Source: Scedosporium boydii
Lineage: Eukaryota; Ascomycota; Sordariomycetes; Microascales; Microascaceae
NCBI GenBank assembly: GCA_002221725.1
Contig: NJFT01000090.1
Location: forward strand, 62,001 to 126,000
DNA: 64,000 nucleotides
Direction of reading: 5' to 3'
The notes below the pieces were generated by a model. That model was not told the origin of the DNA, ran no database searches, and saw only the letters and a list, made by a program, of their open reading frames with translations. The translations under genes were made by a program, and so were the position numbers. Shown here one piece after another: positions 1 through 12,497 of this stretch. Positions within the stretch are counted from its first letter, which is position 1, and every line of letters starts with the position of its first letter.

Positions 1-2455
1 AACGCTGGGCAGTGGTAGAACTTAGCCTGCGCGGAGGGACTTAATCTCGTTCACCTTAGCGGTGACGAGGAGTAATTGGGCGTAATCCCGAAGAACATGT
101 CGTTAGTTGGACAAGTAGTCGATCTCGTCAGCGGCAAGATTGTCTAAAGCGGTAGAGTCCTTGGCGAGACAACTGATTTCCTTCCACCTCCAGTGTTTCT
201 CGTAATGGGAAGGAGTAACGGCTTCGTCCAGCTGAAGGTGCTGATCTAGGCTTTTACGGTCTGAGAATGTACGAAATGATACAGTGGAACAGAGATAACG
301 GGAGTTAGAGCTCACCTTTATTATTGGGAGGCTCCTATAGGTAGGCCACGATAGCCCTGCGGGGCAACCATGGCGCCAGCTAATTGATCTGCCAGCTGTG
401 GAGGTACCCGGACCAGGCTCTCCACATCAAATATGCAGTTTCGTCCGAATCGTTGGGTCGAAAAAGCCGCCTTAGCAGTAACCGGCTGAGGGTGGGCCGC
501 GGGACGACGCAGTAAATTTACGGTAATAGACTTCTCGCAGCATCTGCAGGTCAGCAATGTTGGCTCCTTTTTTTCTATTCGTTTCTACTGGGCGACAGAC
601 AGACTAACAGCTAGCCTACCGTGGAAAGAGAGAGACGCTCGGGATTCGTGTGGTTGCTATGGCCATGATCGAGCCCTAAAGTATATCTCGGAAGAGCTAC
701 ATGCCCCTTTTTCATGACTGAGCAATAATTGCACTGGGGAGATGTATCTAGGGCTGAAGTTAGCAGGGAATGAATAAAGAGGAAGATGGAGTACGTACTT
801 TGATCCAAGGAGTAATGTTAGAAGTCGGAATGGTGCTAGTATTAGAACCCGAGGAGCTGTTACACTTCTGCTTTGTATATAGGTGAGTAATAGCTTAATA
901 TCCCTTTATTTAATAAAAAGAAAATAATAAAAATTAGAAAACAGTACTAAAAAAGGAAAATAAGAACGGGGGTTTTAATTGGGGGGATTAAATATTATAA
1001 GGTTATAGCTATTAGAGGAGAAAATTAATTCAATCCTAATACTAGCTCAGGGTCTATCAGGTAGGTATGGCTAGTGTAAGGGTCGAGGGTGCCTATTATG
1101 AAGTAAGTGAGGTAGTTAAGTAGTATTTACAAGATCTTGGTATAGTTATACTTGAATTGACTACTGAAGAGTCTGGAAGGACAAACTAGCTTCGTAACTT
1201 ATATAGACGTTTCCCTTCTATCTCTTCCCTAGTCGATCGCTTACTAGTTCGACCGTCCGGTCGGTGTTAAGGGTGGTATTACTGTTAGTATAATCATTAG
1301 TATTATTTTGATTCTAGTTGTTATCTTCTCCATCCCCTATTACTGCAAGGCAAAACAATGGGATAGCTCTATAGTGGCTGGAGTAAGTGCTGAGTGTAGA
1401 GATGGTGCCAAGTCTAGAGTGAAACATGCAAATGTAAAGGAACATTGAAGTTACTAAGGTAGGATCCTCCTCATAATCAATGGGACTATAAGCCGATAAT
1501 GGCCTAATTAAGCTACCGAGATTGCCACACCCTCTCCTGGCCCAGAGCGCTCAGTATCTATTCCAAGGTTGTTGGGATTTGAACAGGGCTTTAGACTACC
1601 ACGGGTCAAGAAGTACCAGAATCGGGCACTAAAGAAGGAAAGGCATCATGCCAGCGTTGCTAATCTGTGGCGACCCTGGTGAGCAGCCGTAGATACGTGT
1701 GCTACATCCTGTGGTGTAAGCATTGGTATTCCTGCTGTGGGACGTGGATAACGGGCAAGCACACATGCATTCCATGACGTGACTGGGTGACAGAAATGGT
1801 TGAAATCTTGCGAGTAAGCTGAGATTGGAAACCATTTGATGAGACATGAAGACATACGGGCAGCTTTCTGTTTTAAACTCTTATTATAAGCCCGGATTAA
1901 AGGAGTTTAGCAGCCGTAGAAGGAGAAGATCGGCATACTTAGAGGGACTGCGGTTCTGCGCTGTGTTGTTAAAAGAAAATTGGTTTCTGTTCCACATCAT
2001 CTATCTCTCCGTCAAGCGCAATAAATGGCGGTGCCATTCGATTTGAAAAATGGAAGGCTCATTGCGAGCAAGCTTCCTCCACATGAAAAGCCACTGGGAG
2101 CAGTGGTAACGACAGAAGAGGTTAAAAACGAACCAGCTTTCACTGCCGAGGTCTCCCCTCAAACCCTTCAATTCCCCCCCTCCTGCCCACCCCTTCCAAA
2201 ATATATATATACATATATAATTAATAACACAAATGTTACTTAGCTTTTTCACCATACTAATATGCTTGGCTTCGTAAGTCAAATGCCGGCGTATCTAGTA
2301 TTGACAATCTATACTTCTAGACTTGGCGATTTAAAAAAAGAGTGTGTCCTCAGGCTGCACTCGCCAATTAATTATCCTCTGCGATTACGTCTCAACATGG
2401 CACCATGGCAGATGGAAGAGCCTGGAGAAGACCCCTGGCTTGCTTCACTAACCGT
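1..2455. other. Gene-poor, partly AT-rich repeat region
   Basis: No convincing gene is visible. Roughly 830-1480 is AT-rich, with broken reading frames and runs of TA, as expected of repeat DNA damaged by RIP, and holds a diverged copy of the repeat at 22.7 kb. On the minus strand near 103-315 a short frame contains an F-x2-F-x8-H-L-like stretch that faintly recalls half of a C2H2 finger, but no full finger can be built. At 2202-2216 there is a small TATATA-rich stretch. Confidence 0.5.
1026..1165 (+). repeat. Diverged copy of the 22.7-kb LTR-like repeat
   Basis: This stretch aligns by eye with 22690-22830: both share the ATCCTAAYACT start, a TATCAGGTAG block, and GTGCCT-ATGAAGTAAGTGAGG. Several differences are C/T or G/A at CpA/TpG sites (CAG in the other copy is TAG here; CCTGTT is CCTATT), which is the direction expected for RIP. 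The far end of the repeat was not found here, so the boundaries are approximate. Confidence 0.55.
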
Positions 2456-3667
2456 TCAATCATCCTCGATTTCATAAATTTCATCCAACATGGCCTGAAG
2501 AAAGTCCCTCTGCTCCATCAAAAACTTCCTCATGCCCTGAATGTTAAAGGGGCGCTTTGCTAGCTCCCTCTGGCGCTCTTCCTTGAGCTTGGCGCGGATC
2601 CGCTCCTCGAGATTTTCTAGCCTGTACTCCGAGTACTGGGTGTAGAGTTCGGAGAGGTCACTGATACCTCGAACACCAGTGAGCACAGTCTCGTCCCTGA
2701 TAAAGGGAGACTTGGGGCGGAGAGAGGTTACAAGGGTGATGCGTTCGCGTCCGCCGAAGGCCTTGAGGGCCTGGTGGTTAATGTATCGGCCCTGGAGAAT
2801 AACCGCAGTACCCTATTTGTATTCAGTTGTTAGAGGGGTTTCAATTGAATAGAAGAGGTGGCCATAGGTTGGAATGAGCTTACCATTGTTGGACCGCGAA
2901 CCTTCATGATTTCACCGGTTGCGGTGCACAGAGCGGTCTCGCCGCCAACCATGCCGTTGCAGTCCGAGAGCATCATGACGCACACAAAGGGGAAACTGTC
3001 ATAGTGCCAAGCAACAGCCGGGAGATCGTCATCATTCTGCTGCGGCTGAGCAGTAGCTGTAATGTCCTTAGTCTCAGTGTTGATCGAAATGTTAATATTG
3101 GCAATGTCAAAGTCGAGCGCGGGCACCAGCTCGATTCCGGCCACTTCGGAGATTTTGGCGAGCACCTCGGGAGAGTGCCAGGCATCATAGGTGAACGGAG
3201 CGCGACTGGAAAGAGTGGCCCGGCACATAGAGTTAGCAAAAATAGTTTGGTAATTGCTAATTTGGAGGGAACATTCATGGATGCACTTACGCAGGGCCCA
3301 TGCCGCGAATCATGTTCTTGTTGAATGTGGAGGTGTACTGGCAGTTCGCCATGACTTCGTCGTTGAATATTTCAGCGCGCATCTGCTTGACAGCCTCCTC
3401 CGTAAAGAGCTGGAAGGGCTCGGAGACTGCATTTGGAGAAATGCCATGGCCTTCAAGGCCGATCTCCTTCATGGTGTAGATCTTTTTGGGCGGTTGGAAG
3501 GCCAGGTGTTTCTTTGCATTAAAGGGCTCCCGCTTATCGAGGTAGCAGCTGTCGATGAGGGACTGTGGAAGTTTGTTAGTAGGCCGAGTGGCCCGCTTAG
3601 TTGCGGGTCCGATGACCTTGGGAGGCGCGAAAGCCGGGGTGACAGTCTCCGTGATGACGCCGGGCAT
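2456..3667 (-). CDS. 2-oxoglutarate/Fe(II)-dependent dioxygenase-like protein
   Basis: A three-exon gene, complement of join(2456..2812, 2884..3205, 3291..3667), 351 aa. The introns (71 and 85 nt) have GTAAGC and GTAAGT donors and TAG/CAG acceptors, and the exons sum in frame. The centre reads AWHYDSFPFVCVMMLSD, giving the H-x-D iron-binding pair of 2OG-Fe(II) oxygenases, followed by GGETAL. The third exon supplies a distal His in YINHQALKAFGGRERIT with an Arg nearby for 2-oxoglutarate. The C-terminal ~60 residues are charged and helical. The acidic low-complexity NDDD just before the motif is ordinary. The family (fungal proteins of about 350-400 aa) is common but substrates are mostly unknown; it probably hydroxylates a small molecule or fatty substrate in the cytosol. 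It is separated by more than 1 kb from the next gene, so no cluster role is claimed. Confidence 0.75.
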
Positions 3668-4814
3668 TGTTGAGATATGTTGTTGGCGAAGTTTGACGAG
3701 GAAGGGATGTGGGATGATTATGGAAGCTGAGTACTAATTTACGAGATAATAGTTCTGAGTGTGTTTGGAATATACCACTGAGACAAAGGCGGCCTGCGTG
3801 CTTGATATAGGCATGCGTATCTCGGCTGGATGGGGCGAGATCGCAGACTGGCAAACGACTAACTCCTCTATGGCGATGCACTCCTCCGTCGGTTCGGTTC
3901 CCGACCCCCTCCTCGGCCTGTGGAAGACACTATTTCGTACCTGTAAGTTAAGGTTATGTATTCCTCCACATTTCAAGACCTAGAACAAGGCAAAAGTGCT
4001 TGTCCGGAACGTCTTTCCCTCTTTCCCTGTCGAACTCAGATGGATGCAGGGGCTAGAAGCTGGGGGAACTGCCCCAGTTGCAACAGTGGGCCCCGCAGAA
4101 CCGATAAGCATAGACTAGTTCGGAATTCTATGACTCCATTCAACTGCGCCGGCTGGGCTTACAATTCCCACAACGGAATGGGGGATCGGGTGTGCTTCCG
4201 ATCTAAGAAGTGCTTTAGCAATGCGCGCTTCTACTCGGCAACGGCCCCCGACACAAGATACAACGAGCGTTTCCGAGTACTCAGCCTGTTCATGCGCGTG
4301 ACCGAGTGTTTCTCGGAATGCCGTGATGGTATTCCTCTTCCATCTCCTACACATCGTATCGGCCTGTTCGGCTCATTGATTACACCGTTGCGGTTGTCCT
4401 AAATATTGTCCTACGGCTAGAGATACGAGGATAGTCGTTGAAAACATGCGAAAGCGACGAAGCTGCCGTTCTTCCTCTCACGTTTGCGCTTACTTGGCCA
4501 CAACCTGACGCGTACATCTCCTGTGATGCATGCAGGCAACCTGACGCAGGGCTTACATGCTTGCATATATTGGAATTAAGAGCCTCCTCCAACTGCGAAT
4601 CTGGTTGGAGTCGGGCCGTTTTATTGAGGAGACTCTGCTCGGCCACGCCCGCAAGTATTAGGAGTTCAGGTTGAATGCCACTCTTAGTGGGAATTCACGA
4701 GACGAGATGTGATGTATCGGAGAATTGGCAAGGAGATGTTTTGACTCCAGCTACCAATGTCGACGTATCTATTTTCACTCTCTTTACACATTCCCTCCAC
4801 ACCCTCCCATCGAG
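3668..4814. other. Intergenic region
   Basis: Some open frames (longest at 3956-4402) show no family signature and no codon pattern like the neighbours. Nothing else is recognised. It should contain the promoter of the leftward oxygenase gene and the 3' end of the dehydrogenase gene. Confidence 0.5.
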
Positions 4815-6401
4815 TTACAAGTGGCTGCCATATACAGTGTTGACGCCACCGGTAATGATCGTCTTGTAGACCATGTAATCGTCACAACCGTACTTGCTCC
4901 CCTCGCGGCCGAAGCCGGAATGCTTCACACCCCCAAAACTACACTCGGGTTAGAATATCGTTTACCCTTAGGATAGGAGAGGGCAGAGAATAAGAAACAT
5001 ATCAATGATGTATAGGTCAATGGCAACTTACGGTGCAGCGGCATCGGAAATCACGCCGGAGTTAACGGCAACCATGCCAAATTCCAACTTCTCAGCCACA
5101 CGGTAGTATCTCGAGAGATCAGATGTCATCACATAGGCCGCTAAGCCAACTTCAACGCTGTTTGCTCGCCTCACAACTTCATCCTCGGTCTTGAACTTGC
5201 TTAGCGCAGCGAGGGGGCCAAATGTCTCGTCGCTCATGACCTTCATTGAATCATCCACGTCTCCGAGGATGGTTAGTTCAAAGAAATTGTCGCCCAGCTT
5301 TGGTAGACGATTTCCCCCAAGGAGAATGGAAGCCTTCTTGCTAACGGCATCCTGGACGTGTTCCTCAACTTTTGCGACGCTCGTAGTCAGTGGGCCATGA
5401 GTGACACCGTCATCGGCACCATTTCCGACGCGGAATTTGGCAACTTCCTCGACCAGTCGCCGCGCAAACTTGTCGTAGATGCCCTCTTGCACAAATATCC
5501 GGTTGGCACAAACACAAGTCTGTCCAGAAACCTTGAATTTGCTGACGAGGGTACTCGCGATGGCGGTTTCGACATCGGCGTCATCAAACACGATAAACGG
5601 GGCGTTCCCTCCTAGCTCGAAGCTAAGCTTCTTGAGCGAGCTGCTCGACTGCTGCATGAGCAACTTTCCCACCCGTGTCGAACCAGTAAATGAGATCTTC
5701 TTGATTATGTCGGATTCGCACATGGCGAGACCAATCCGAGGCGTGTTGTCGAGGGTCGTAATAACATTAAGAACACCCTTCGGTAGACCGGCACGCTCTC
5801 CCAGCACCGCAAGTGCGTTGGAAGAAAACGGCGTCAGTCCGTCCGACTTGAGCACAACGGTGCAGCCTGCCGCAAGGGCCGCGGCAATCTTTCGGGCGCC
5901 CATTGCCATGGGGAAATTCCAAGGAGTAATCAAGGCACACACGCCAACTGGCTGCTTGATAATCTGGGTCCGCGACGTGGGGTTGCTATGGGGGACGATG
6001 TCGCCGTATAGGCGCGGCGCCTCCTCCGAGAACCACTCAAAGAATCCTGCGGAAAAGAGCGCCTCGCCCTCCGCATCGCCTTTGGCTTTGCCGTTCTCCG
6101 CGGTGATAATTCTGCCGATATCGACGCGGTTCTCGACTATGAGGTCGAACCATTTGCGCAGGATGCGGCCGCGCGAACGACCTGACTCTGCCCTCCACGG
6201 AACAAACGCTGCCGAAGCGGCACGTACGGCATCGTCGAGGTCGCCGGTGTCGCACTCGGGGCAAGATCCAATGGTCTCCTTGGTTGCCGGGTTGAGAACC
6301 GTGAAGGTCTGGCGGGAATGTGATGACACCCATTTGCCACCTACGTAGGCCTTTTCCACAAATAGGCTAGGGTCTTTGAGAGAAGAGGCAAATGGGACCA
6401 T
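4815..6401 (-). CDS. Succinate-semialdehyde dehydrogenase-type aldehyde dehydrogenase
   Basis: Two exons, complement of join(4815..4938, 5032..6401), 497 aa, the normal length for NAD(P)+-dependent SSADH. The start is the ATG at 6401 (MVPFASS); the upstream in-frame codons do not offer an earlier ATG. Visible signatures are the Rossmann stretch [19 protein letters not shown], the FTGSTRVGK loop, the general-base Glu in [17 protein letters not shown], and the nucleophile Cys in [10 protein letters not shown]. The 93-nt intron (GTAAGT/TAG) precedes the conserved C-terminal [17 protein letters not shown], which is found only in the second exon. It oxidises succinate semialdehyde or a related aldehyde to the acid, the last step of GABA breakdown. 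It lies near a permease and an amine oxidase, so the real substrate could be an aldehyde produced by that oxidase. Confidence 0.9.
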
Positions 6402-7707
6402 GGCGATGGAACGTACTCGCAAGGGTTGGAGAGTCTCGGTTGATCAAAGGATGCGAATTAGGGAACGGTCAGATGAACAGGCGTAGGTAGTGAGTGAGCA
6501 TCGTATCAGCATAAAGCAGAATGTACAGACGCAGCAGTTTCTAAATACAGTAGCAATTTATAAGTAGTTTCCTGCACGGCGGCCTTATTCAGCTTTTATC
6601 AATCAGCTCGTCATCTCACGAGTCTCGGGTCCCATCATGGATAGATACAGGTTCGTGTCCATCGTAGACTCGCTGGTACCCACGTAGCCTGGGGTGCCGG
6701 CAGCGGGTCCCGACGCTGGCGGCGTTTGCGTTATTGGGATTTTACGAGGTAGTGCATTTAAGGACCGGGATGCTGTCGACGTGTTGGAGTAAATAGCGTA
6801 CTACTGTACCTCTAGGCTCCTTTGGCAGCTTAATTAACATGCAAGGGGGCAGAACTTACATCGGAATGAGATCCCGAGAGGTCCACTGTCCCTCGGCTTC
6901 GTTTCCGACTCCGAGGCCTGCAAGTGTGGGCCTGATGCCTGTCTACCCCACGTTACTTAGAGGAGAAATGCGGGGGAAACCAAGTTGGAAAGGGTTGACG
7001 GATGTTGTCCATTAGGTGAATTAATCTTACAACTGCGTGATTCTTGATGTCGAAAGTGTTAGCAAGATCTCAATAGCCCTGGCCGCATGGGATCCTGGTC
7101 AGAACTAGGCGCTATAGAAATGGCTGTGAGTCGCGACCCAAGCACGCCTCGGTTCCATGCATTGATAGTCTGATGTTCGACGATCATCGTCTCATCCTTC
7201 CAGTGCATCCTGGAATGTGCAGCGTCGCACATGTCTCATGACTTTCTATACTGCTGCACTTGATACAAAAAAAATGCCGTTATCGGCGCCCTTAGAAATA
7301 TCAGGAAACGTCGAATTCATTATAATAGCCCGAACGACGAAGAGGCTTGAAAGTAAACAGCGAAACGCTATTCCTACTTTCGAGGTGCTTGGCGTAGGAT
7401 CTATTCTCCCTCTACGCTTCTCGGTTCGGATATACACATAGCGACAATTGACGGCAAACCTTCTCTGGTTTCACGAGTAGCTAAACATGAACCAAAGCGA
7501 CTCTCGATGACGGATTTATTCAACATCTTCATAGCTGGCTAAGGGAAAGACGGGTTGCGCACTGTTGAGAGAGGACAGTGATCAACTCAGGGGATGGGAG
7601 CCATAGGGAAGGGACATTGGCTGCGAAACGTCAATCAAAGAACCGAGGGGGGTTTGGGAAGACTGAGTGCGTAGTAAAGGCTTTCCTCACGCACCAAACC
7701 TTTGGAT
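6402..7707. other. Intergenic region, promoter side of the dehydrogenase
   Basis: No gene recognised in 1.3 kb. It holds the promoter of the leftward dehydrogenase gene (near 6402-6600) and the 3' flank of the permease gene. Small open frames near 7217-7441 on both strands have no recognisable content. Confidence 0.5.
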
Positions 7708-9667
7708 TTACGCCTCTGACCTGCTCGCAATCTTCAGCTTTCCAAAGGCGATGATCTTTCTCACAAGTTGGCCAATCCCCATCTCCTTCGTCTCCGAAAA
7801 CAGGGCCTCGTGCTGGTCGATGATCGGGCGTTCCCAGACGAGATCCGCCTCCTTGGGATCGACAAACTTGGTGCGCTTAAACAGCTTCCATCCGCAAAAC
7901 GTGCAGACGGCCAATATAGCCATTGCATAGCTGCTAAAGAAGGCACCAATATCCCACCGACCCTTGAGGAAGACGGCATAACCGTAGAAGAGCTCGATGC
8001 CAGTAATCCAGATGAGACCGATCCAGGCAGCATAGGGCTGGAACCAGCCCTTGTATGGTAGCGTGTCTCTATCGTAACCCTGCGCTTTGAGCGCGTGGTG
8101 GAAGAAGATGTAGTTGACACAAATGGTAATGTAGGTGACGAGAGTTCCGCCCGTGATTAGGTTCGTGAGCCTACATGTATTTCGCACACCAGCCTTGTCA
8201 GGATAGATATTCCAAGAAATGGTGATTATGTGGAGACCACACGCGGTCAAGACATACCAAGTCAACACTTTTACCGTTCCGCTACTCAGTTTCAAGTAAG
8301 ACAGGCAAGCAAATGCAATAGCAACTGCCAGTGAATATATCGGCACGCCATGCTTCGTGGTCTTAAGAAAGATTTTCGGCGCGTGACCGTTGGAAGCGAG
8401 ACCGTAGAGACTACGGCAAGTCGTATAGACATAGCAGTTTCCGGCTGAATAGACACTGGTGACGAGCAAGGCGTTGACAAGCTGAGGGAGCCCGGAGACA
8501 TTCAAGTTCCTCATGCCGATGACAAAGGGCGAGGCCGCGCCGTTTCCGGTTTCGCCGTTGCTGAGGACCCTGACGAGCGTAGGATCATTGGCAGGGACGA
8601 TGATGCCGACGCAGAGAGCTCCGAGGATGAAGAAGAGAAGGAAACGCCAATAGACGTGATTGAACGCCAATCGAAGTGTTTTGCGCGGGAGCTGAGTTTC
8701 GCCTGCGCAGGCGCCGAGGTATTCGGGACCCACGATGACGAAGGCAGCTTGCCAGAGAGCGGCAAGGAATCCTTGGAAACGACCCAAGTTCCCGGTGGAG
8801 ATATACTCGAGGAACGGGCTCTATATCCCAAGAGAAAGCAGTTAGAATGCAAGTTAAGGGCGTCGGTCATTTTGTTTGCGAGCCTGCACAAGCTTACCGG
8901 CTTTGACCAATTGGAGAACCCGTAAGCGTTATGTTGGGGGTTGCCGCCACACATGGTGACAAAGGTAAAGGTATACAGCAAGATGATCAGGAAGAGCTTG
9001 CCGCAGGAGAGCCAGAACTCGGCTTCGCCAAAGTATCCGACGGCAAGAACATTTGTGATACTGAGGAAGAAATGCTTCCGTTTAGCAATCGTAGAACTGC
9101 GCGATGCGCGGCTGGGAAAGGGCGAAAAGGAGGAAGAGATTTGGAGAGCAGGAGAGTATACCAGTAAAGGACGATGCAAGCGGTTATGACGGCAGCCGAA
9201 GGGATGTCATCGCGCCAGAACGTCAATATCAGGTCCAAGGCCGTGATTTCGAAGGGGATCAGTAGGGCTTCGAATAGGAAGAAGTTCCAGCCAATCATGA
9301 AACCCCAGGCCTTGTCGACCCAAGCGTCGGCATGCTGGAGAAAGGCCGCGCTGACGGGCATGAAGATTGTCATTTCGGCCAGCGAGGTGTTTACGAGACA
9401 CATGACGCCTCCATGCATAAGAAAGGCGAGCAGAAGGCTCGCGGCGCCTCCGTGCAAGAGGCCGTAGCCGATCGTGATGAAGAGAGCGGTTCCGATGGAG
9501 CCGCCAATGGCAAAGAACTGAACCTGGAGAGGAGCCAGGTGGCGCTTCAGTGCGTCGGGGTGCGCTGCGAGCTCCCCAGCCGTGATATCGCCAGGTTCTG
9601 AGGTGGTGTCTTTCTCGGAATGCGAGGGTGGCGCCGCCTTCGACGATATAGAGTCCTTGGCCACCAT
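7708..9667 (-). CDS. Amino-acid permease, AAT/YAT family
   Basis: Three exons, complement of join(7708..8820, 8898..9060, 9162..9667), 593 aa, all phases closing. The introns are 77 and 101 nt. The N-terminus is hydrophilic and is followed by LKRHLAPLQVQFFAIGGSIGTALFI, the hallmark first membrane segment of the fungal amino-acid permease family (APC superfamily, TC 2.A.3.10). About twelve hydrophobic segments follow, including the segment after GPEYLGACAGETQLPRKTL, the conserved cytosolic loop, and YSAGNCYVYTTCRSLYGLASNGHAPK. It should be a plasma-membrane proton symporter of amino acids or GABA-like compounds. Its place between an aldehyde dehydrogenase and a monoamine oxidase suggests it imports the substrate of that pathway. 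The exon 1/2 junction gives a Cys codon (TG|T), less certain than the second junction. Confidence 0.9.
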
Positions 9668-10881
9668 CGCTTCTGAAGTGTAAACTGTAGATAGGGTGAC
9701 GATGTCGTATGCGGAGAGGAGGTATACGATAGTATAACTCCTTTATCGAAACACAATGGAGAGTTGGGATCCTGAAGGAGAATTGGTAAGGAAAGGAAGA
9801 AAAAAGAGAGAAGTCTGATTTCAATTGAGTGAAGACAAACTGAAACAACGAGTCGACAATTGGCTCGATCCACCAGCTTGTTTATATACAAAGATGAACC
9901 GAGAGGACAGCCTTTCCCAGATGCCACTTCTAGCTGTTCATGGCCTTCTCGATGAGTCGGTGTCATTCCCGGTAACGTCATCAACCTCTTGCTCAAGGGC
10001 AGAGGCTACCCCTGTCCATTCTGACCATTCTGGGGGAGGAATCCGGGGCCCCGCACTTCAAATCTTTTCGAGAGAAGCCACCAATATCCACAATTCCCAC
10101 ATTGAGGTTGGCTCGGATTGGGATCCCGAGGACTTTCAATATTCGATAGCTCAAAGACTAACCCCTCCTGGTGTTAGCGGCAGTTCCATGCCTGAGGCGA
10201 CAACCTCACATCCATGCTAAAATATCCATCAGTGCTGTGGCGGCGAATAGCAAACTTTACCAGGACGATGTGTAGTGGCAAATGTAAATGTAAACTTTAC
10301 TACCATGACATATTCGTAGCACTAGCCGTCCGGCGCAGGTCGCTGTCTTTGGACGGACCCGATTGCGATTGCTTGGACCGGAAAATCCCGGGGCTACCTG
10401 GAATCAACCCTGGCAGTTTAAATCCCACAGGTCTTCTGATTCCCGGTTTTTGCAGTGCGCTCGTGGCTCATCCGAAAGGGTGAACCGGTATATCTGACAC
10501 CACCATCAAGGTTAGTCAGTTCATGTATACGCGCAATTCATCCGATCCATGCCATTTTCCACGTATGTAAAATTATCCATGTTTCCGGCTTACGTGTCTC
10601 GCGGAACAAGATATCTTGACGGGTTAACCTGGCACGCAAGAGTCTATCAGGGAGCCCCATCCCTCAAGATACCAAGACCTATGCGAGGCTGGGTGGATGC
10701 CATCTACGGCAGACCCGAAGATATGCATTCCGGGCGTGGCACACCGAAGGGAGTTTTCTCTCTTGGCCTCATTCCATAAATTACTATTCCAGGGTTGTCC
10801 GTGCCAATTGTTTTTTTTTTTTGGGGGGGGGGGGGTAAGGCTAAAAGTTTTGAGACTCCAGGGATTCACCCCTGCCAAACA
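9668..10881. other. Intergenic region with T12-G13 tract
   Basis: Contains the promoter of the leftward permease gene and the 3' flank of the amine oxidase gene. Open frames at 9825-10220 and 10549-10779 carry no family signature. A pure run of 12 T followed directly by 13 G lies at 10811-10835. Confidence 0.5.
10811..10835. repeat. Homopolymer tract T12 then G13
   Basis: Twelve T and thirteen G in direct succession, about 50 bp beyond the stop codon of the amine oxidase gene. Such a tract is prone to length errors in both replication and assembly, and a G13 run is unusual for a fungal 3' flank. Confidence 0.9.
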
Positions 10882-12497
10882 TTAAAGTTTCATCCGCAAC
10901 GTTTGCCGTCCAAGAGCCTCGACCACCTCCTTAGCACCCTCCTCGCCGGAGCAGAGCGCTCCTTCCATGTAGCCCTTCCAATCTGTCGAGAATTCAGTTC
11001 CAACAAAGTGTAGATTCCCCACCGGTTTTCCGTATACATCGGCAAACTCGGTGTAATGCCCCAACGCGGTCACCGGTGCGAGGGCCCCCTTGCTGTAGAT
11101 CTCGTGCTTCCAAATCTGCTCAAAGAACTCGATTGGCCGGAAGAGCTCAGCGTCTAAGCCTACGTTGAATAACCTGGCAAGTTGCTCTAGGACAACCCTT
11201 CGGCGTTCGTGGGGATACAGCTTAGCCCACTTCTCCCCTTCGTTGCCATTAACGAAGCAGGTAAGCGCAAAGAGACGCTTTTCGTCGACGCTGGTGTCTC
11301 GCGCGACAACGACGGGACCCTTGTAGCTCATTACGAAGCCGTTATACCCGAGATCCCTCCACCAAGGCCTATTATAGCAGACAATGGCTTTGTTATAGTG
11401 GCCCAGCAGTGTTGAATTGGCGACGTTCTGCAGCGCTGGTGGGAGAGGAGGAGAAATATTCAAGTCGCTGTACATGGTGCTTGGGAGGGAGATTATGCAT
11501 TTCTTCCCTACGAAGGTCTTTCCGGTTGTAGTGGTGACGGTGACATGAGTCTTGCTATCAGCAATCGAGGCAACGGGGGATGACAGATGAATGTTGCTGC
11601 TTCCCACGAGTTCGGCCAAGCCAATGGGAATTTGCTGTGCACCTGTTGCGAATTAGCTACATCCCCATTCGTCCACCTTGGCGCACAATCCTCAAAAAAG
11701 AGGAAGAGGCCGAGTCCTTAAAATTTCTGAGAGAGATAAGCAGGAATAGGAATTTGTGCTAGCGCGTATATACCTGTCTGGATTCTCAAGTAGTTCCCAC
11801 CTGTATGGTCATCTGCCCGGATAGCAAGGAGCCCTCTATTTCGCCGGCAATAATCTATAAACCAGGCAGCTGATTCCTGGGTCGACTCGAGGCCATGCAT
11901 GACGCGAACCCAGAGGTTGACCATCTGGGCTGTCTTGGGCCCAGCCCCGAGGTTCCGCACGTATTGATCCAGCGTGACTTTGTCATCTTCCGGGCTGGGC
12001 GCGTCTGGCCGTAGCGAAACTGCTTGGATGTGGTCACGGATCGCTTCAAGATTCTTCTTCTCTTCGGGCGTGAACTGGCCAGGTAAAGGAATTTTTAGTT
12101 TCGAGCACAATGACTTCGTTATTGCGCACCAGTCACCAGGAAGGGACTGAAGCGAGGAGGCCATGGGCTTAGGGCTTACCTCTGGTGTGATTCCAAAAGG
12201 ATAAACAATTCTCTCTCCTTCTTCTGTCTGCATGATGGCATTTCCAACTAGTCTCTGCTTCACAACATCCAGGCCAAACCGCTGGACGTACGACCAAACG
12301 CGCCGCTGGAGTGTGTCGTTGACCCACGCCGCGCCAAGGTCCGCCAAGCCACGCTTGGAAGAAAGAGGGACGCTCCATACTTTTCCGCCAACGCGGTTCC
12401 GAGCTTCGAGAACGACAACCGAGAGCCCGGCTTGCTGAGCGGAGTAGGCCGCTTGGAGGCCGCTTAGGCCGGCGCCGATTACGACAACGTCAAACAT
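10882..12497 (-). CDS. Flavin-containing monoamine oxidase (MAO-N-like)
   Basis: Two exons, complement of join(10882..11642, 11774..12497), 494 aa, with a 131-nt intron. The protein opens at once with the FAD dinucleotide-binding motif VVVIGAGLSGLQAA and LEARNRVGGKVWS, then DLGAAWVND. The C-terminal half has SLPSTMYSDL, the PWWRDLGYNGF substrate-cage stretch, and NLHFVGTEFSTDWKGYMEGAL, the conserved second flavin contact of amine oxidases. The expected reaction is oxidation of a primary amine to an aldehyde plus ammonia and hydrogen peroxide, in cytosol or peroxisome (the C-terminus MKL is a possible but non-consensus peroxisomal signal). With the aldehyde dehydrogenase and permease nearby, it fits amine use as nitrogen or carbon source. 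The start is the ATG directly before the FAD motif; an in-frame upstream ATG would add about 54 residues with no homology. Confidence 0.88.

Noticed and set aside
1555..1620. Minus-strand stretch with a GTTCAAATCCC box resembling the tRNA T arm
   Set aside because: No matching acceptor stem, D arm or anticodon stem can be folded around it; likely chance.
3956..4402. Plus-strand open frame of ~148 codons
   Set aside because: No family signature and antisense frames are equally open; not supported as a gene.
5479..6348. Long plus-strand frame of 289 codons opposite the dehydrogenase
   Set aside because: Entirely antisense to a well-supported gene; a shadow of GC-rich coding sequence.
9207..9848. 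213-codon minus frame overlapping the permease start
   Set aside because: Out-of-frame shadow of permease exon 1 and its promoter.
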